Assembly (NCBI GenBank): GCA_026224995.1
Contig: JAMFRX010000554.1
Coordinates: 1 to 6,029 of the forward strand
DNA: 6,029 nt
Source of the DNA: Puia dinghuensis
GTDB lineage: Bacteria > Bacteroidota > Bacteroidia > Chitinophagales > Chitinophagaceae
Direction: 5' to 3'
Part shown: piece after piece, positions 4,067 through 6,029 of the stretch
Numbering within the stretch: position 1 is the first letter of the stretch
Layout of the letters: every line of letters begins with the position of its first letter
The notes under the pieces: model-generated
Seen by the model: the letters and a program-made list of their open reading frames with translations, nothing else
What the model was told of the DNA's origin: nothing
Databases searched by the model: none
Position numbers and translations under genes: made by a program

Positions 4067-5536
4067 CTAGCGTTTTATGGTTGTTTCGAGGATGTCCAGG
4101 GCCTTTATGGCTTCCTGCTGGTTCATCCAGCCGAAGCCCATGCGGGTGGCATTCAGGGAAGTGGGGCCGCTATTGTGGATCAGTCCATTGGAGAGAATGA
4201 TGCCTTCGGTTTTTAGTCTTTCGGAGAGGCGGGGGAGATTGATGGAGGGATCGAATCTGGCCCAGATGGCGACGCCGCCGTCGGGGGGCTTGAATTCGAT
4301 GATGCCTTGGAAGCGTTCGGTCAGCTGGGTGCAGACGAAGTCTCTGCGGAGGCGGTATTCGTGGAGGGCTTTCTTCATGTGCCGTTTGATGGTGCCGTCT
4401 TCGAAGAGGTCGCTGAGGGCCAGTTCGAGAATGGGGTCACCCTGGGTGTCTACCAGCTGCCGGAGGCGGGCCAGCTCGAGGATGAGGTTCACAGGGGCGA
4501 TGACATAACCGGTACGCATAGCCGGAGAGAGCGTCTTGCTGAGGGTGCCGATATAGATCACCATGCCCTTGGTATCCGAGCTTACGAGGGGCAGGATGGG
4601 GCTGCTGAGGTAATGAAAATCGTAGTCATAATCATCCTCTACGATGATGAAACCATACTTCTCCGCCAGGTTGAGCAGCCGCACGCGACGGGGGGCGCAG
4701 AGGGTGACGGTGGTAGGGTAATGGTGGTGAGAGGTAATATAGACGGCGTTGATCTTTTTCTTACTGCAGACCCTTTCGATGGCGTCTACATCGATACCGA
4801 AGTCGTCGACGGGGACGCGGACGAGGTCCATGCCGGCGTTTAGGAAGGTGCGGTCGGCATAATAGTAATTGGGGTCGCCGACGATGACGGAGTCGCCTTT
4901 GGTGAAAAGGACGCTGGTGAGGAGGTAGAGTCCCATGGTGCTGCCGCGGGTGACGAGGATATTCTCGAAGGTCGTCTGGAGGCCCCGGGTATCATTGAGA
5001 TAGTTGGACAAGACGGTGCGGAAGCGGGTGACGCCGGCCGTCTCCACGTAGGAGGTATACTTGAGGTTGACCTTTTTGAGGAGGGCCGACCGGAATGCTT
5101 TGGCGATATCGTTCACGGGGATCAGGCGGGGATCGGGGCCATCGTGGAAGCCGGAGACGTGCCGCATGGGGGAGGTGGGGGCTTTTATCGCCTGGCTGAC
5201 GGAGACGGGATAGCCGGTGGAAGCGGCGAAGGCGTTGGGGCGCTTCTTGCCTTCGGAGAGCTGCCGGGGGGTGATCTCGGGCAGGTCGCAGCTGGTGAAA
5301 GAGCCTTGGGATGGCCGCATGTTGATCCAGCCCTGGGCGTCGAGCTCTTCGTATGCACGGACGACGGTGATGCGGTGGACGTCAAGCAGGTCGGACAGCT
5401 GGCGGGTGCCGGGCAGCTTTACGCCGGGGCCGAGGTGGCCCTTTTTTATCTCCATGCTAATGGCGTTGGCGATCTGCAGGTAAACGGGGCATTCGCCCGT
5501 TTTTTCCACTTGAATGATACTTTTCCAGGGGAGCAT
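4067..5536 (-). CDS. MocR-type regulator: GntR winged-helix fused to PLP-dependent aminotransferase-like domain
   Basis: A cytoplasmic transcription factor that combines DNA binding with a fold-type I aminotransferase-like domain; 489 residues is the usual size. The N-terminal GntR winged helix covers about residues 18-82 (LPGTRQLSDLLDVHRITVVR, YEELDAQGWI, GSF wing). A linker (about 85-120) leads to the aminotransferase-like domain. Visible cofactor features: the EDDYDYDF motif (300-307) expected to hold the pyridine nitrogen of PLP, the Schiff-base lysine K334 in GTLSKTLSP, R341 in MRTGY, and an arginine (R465, ATRMGFGW) where family members bind the ligand carboxylate. Nothing essential appears missing, so PLP binding is expected. 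The effector is unknown; relatives respond to PLP itself (PdxR), GABA (GabR) or taurine (TauR), and no pdx, gab or tau gene is visible. It is divergent from a permease, and GGACTA sites in its own promoter suggest autoregulation. Confidence 0.93.
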   Translation of the reverse strand: MLPWKSIIQVEKTGECPVYLQIANAISMEIKKGHLGPGVKLPGTRQLSDLLDVHRITVVRAYEELDAQGWINMRPSQGSFTSCDLPEITPRQLSEGKKRPNAFAASTGYPVSVSQAIKAPTSPMRHVSGFHDGPDPRLIPVNDIAKAFRSALLKKVNLKYTSYVETAGVTRFRTVLSNYLNDTRGLQTTFENILVTRGSTMGLYLLTSVLFTKGDSVIVGDPNYYYADRTFLNAGMDLVRVPVDDFGIDVDAIERVCSKKKINAVYITSHHHYPTTVTLCAPRRVRLLNLAEKYGFIIVEDDYDYDFHYLSSPILPLVSSDTKGMVIYIGTLSKTLSPAMRTGYVIAPVNLILELARLRQLVDTQGDPILELALSDLFEDGTIKRHMKKALHEYRLRRDFVCTQLTERFQGIIEFKPPDGGVAIWARFDPSINLPRLSERLKTEGIILSNGLIHNSGPTSLNATRMGFGWMNQQEAIKALDILETTIKR

Positions 5537-5539
5537 AGC

Positions 5540-5582
5540 GGACTATTTGACTGGTTGATTTTGGTAGGCTAAGATAGTCCAA
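5540..5582. promoter_or_regulatory. GGACTA inverted pair between the MocR gene and the divergent permease
   Basis: The 78-bp divergent region holds GGACTAT at 5540-5546 and its inverse ATAGTCC at 5574-5580, a perfect 7-base inverted repeat with a 27-base spacer. On the minus strand the second copy reads TTGGACTATCTTAG and overlaps a possible MocR -7 element (TATCTTAG, 5576-5569). The first copy lies only four bases from the MocR start codon, which would fit repression of its own gene. TAGATTTC (5593-5600) is a weak -7 candidate for the permease. Confidence 0.6.
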
Positions 5583-5614
5583 TTTTGCGAATTAGATTTC
5601 GTAACTCTGATCAT

Positions 5615-6029
5615 ATGATCAAAAACTACCTGAAGATCGCCTTGCGGAACCTGGCGCGCAATCGCGTCTATTCTGCTATCAATATCCTGGGGCTGGCCCT
5701 GGGAATGGCTATCGTGCTGTTGATCGGGGCGTGGGTCCATGACGAGCTTTCCTTCAATCAATCGTTTCCGGACCATAGCCGGATAGCGATGGTGAAGCAC
5801 AACTCCGTGCATGGGGAGCGGGTCGACACGCGGCGGACCTGTCCGTATCCGCTGGCGGCAGAGCTGCGGACTCGCTACGCGAGCGATTTCGAGCGGGTAG
5901 TGCTTGGCTCTTTCTTTGATAGCCATAGTCTGCAGGTGGGTGGCGGGACGCCGGTTAGCAGCGTGGGTATCCATGCGCAACCGGGTTTTCCGGAGATGTT
6001 GTCCTTTCGCATGGTGCGGGGGAGCGTCG
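5615..6029 (+). CDS. MacB/FtsX-family ABC transporter permease, N-terminal part
   Basis: The first 138 codons of a permease that leaves the window on the right. It starts MIKNYLKIALRNLARNRVYS, the usual opening of Bacteroidota permeases with a MacB-like periplasmic core domain. Then comes the first transmembrane helix (about residues 22-43, INILGLALGMAIVLLIGAWV), followed by DELSFNQSFPDHSRIAMVKH and the start of the periplasmic core domain (to residue 138). The FtsX permease domain(s) and any ATP-binding partner are outside the window. Such proteins work with a MacB-like ATPase in mechanotransmission or export, for example of peptides, lipoproteins or antibiotics; the substrate cannot be told. 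The ATG at 5615 is chosen because the MIKNY start is conserved. The gene is divergent from the MocR regulator, with shared GGACTA sites in the 78-bp gap. Confidence 0.88.
   Translation, partial: MIKNYLKIALRNLARNRVYSAINILGLALGMAIVLLIGAWVHDELSFNQSFPDHSRIAMVKHNSVHGERVDTRRTCPYPLAAELRTRYASDFERVVLGSFFDSHSLQVGGGTPVSSVGIHAQPGFPEMLSFRMVRGSV

Noticed and set aside
4307..4843. Plus-strand open frame opposite the MocR gene, and similar ones at 4077-4508 and 5144-5572
   Set aside because: All are antisense to well-supported MocR domains; no motif, promoter or terminator supports them.
5543..5980. Minus-strand open frame of 145 codons opposite the permease
   Set aside because: The plus-strand frame matches the conserved MacB/FtsX N-terminus; the minus frame covers the divergent promoter and has no family features.

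Overview
The window looks like a chromosomal stretch from a Bacteroidota bacterium, most plausibly of the Chitinophagaceae (Chitinophaga-like). The evidence is a SusC-type TonB-dependent receptor with an N-terminal STN domain next to a FecR anti-sigma factor, PepSY-like small secreted proteins, a MacB/FtsX-type permease opening with the usual Bacteroidota N-terminus, A/T-rich leaders without clear Shine-Dalgarno sequences, and promoter elements resembling TAnnTTTG. No tRNA, rRNA, CRISPR array, insertion sequence or prophage gene is visible.

Layout. Everything is on the minus strand except the last gene. Reading in the direction of minus-strand transcription (right to left): a MocR-type (GntR/aminotransferase fusion) regulator (4067-5536), two paralogous exported PepSY-like proteins (3507-3938 and 2919-3398), a Spy/CpxP-like periplasmic protein with a His/Gly/Arg-rich insert (1972-2817), an unrecognised 59-residue exported-peptide ORF (1677-1856), a FecR-family anti-sigma factor (504-1568), and the 5' end of a SusC-like receptor gene running off the left edge (1-332). 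Divergent from the MocR gene, the 5' end of a MacB/FtsX-family ABC permease runs off the right edge (5615-6029).

The right half (about 3400-5620) looks like one regulatory neighbourhood. The hexamer GGACTA/TAGTCC occurs six times in three intergenic regions, two copies each: before both PepSY-like genes and between the MocR gene and the permease. The most economical reading is that these are operators of the MocR protein, making a local regulon of two PepSY-like proteins, the regulator itself and possibly the permease. The two PepSY-like promoters share a 23-bp repeat spacing and a TACCTTTA element 20-21 bp downstream, so the duplication seems to have carried its control region along.

The left end is a FecR-SusC signalling and uptake module. 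FecR would sit in the inner membrane and relay the state of the STN-containing receptor to an ECF sigma factor, but no sigma-factor gene lies in the window; a strong terminator and a small ORF occupy the place where it is usually found. The 171-bp leader between fecR and the receptor start carries a strong intrinsic terminator in the antisense (plus) direction. With no plus-strand gene to terminate, this points to an antisense small RNA over the susC start, an arrangement reminiscent of the cis-encoded antisense RNAs described at Bacteroides polysaccharide utilisation loci. This is the most interesting candidate for a new regulatory element here, together with the MocR operator set.
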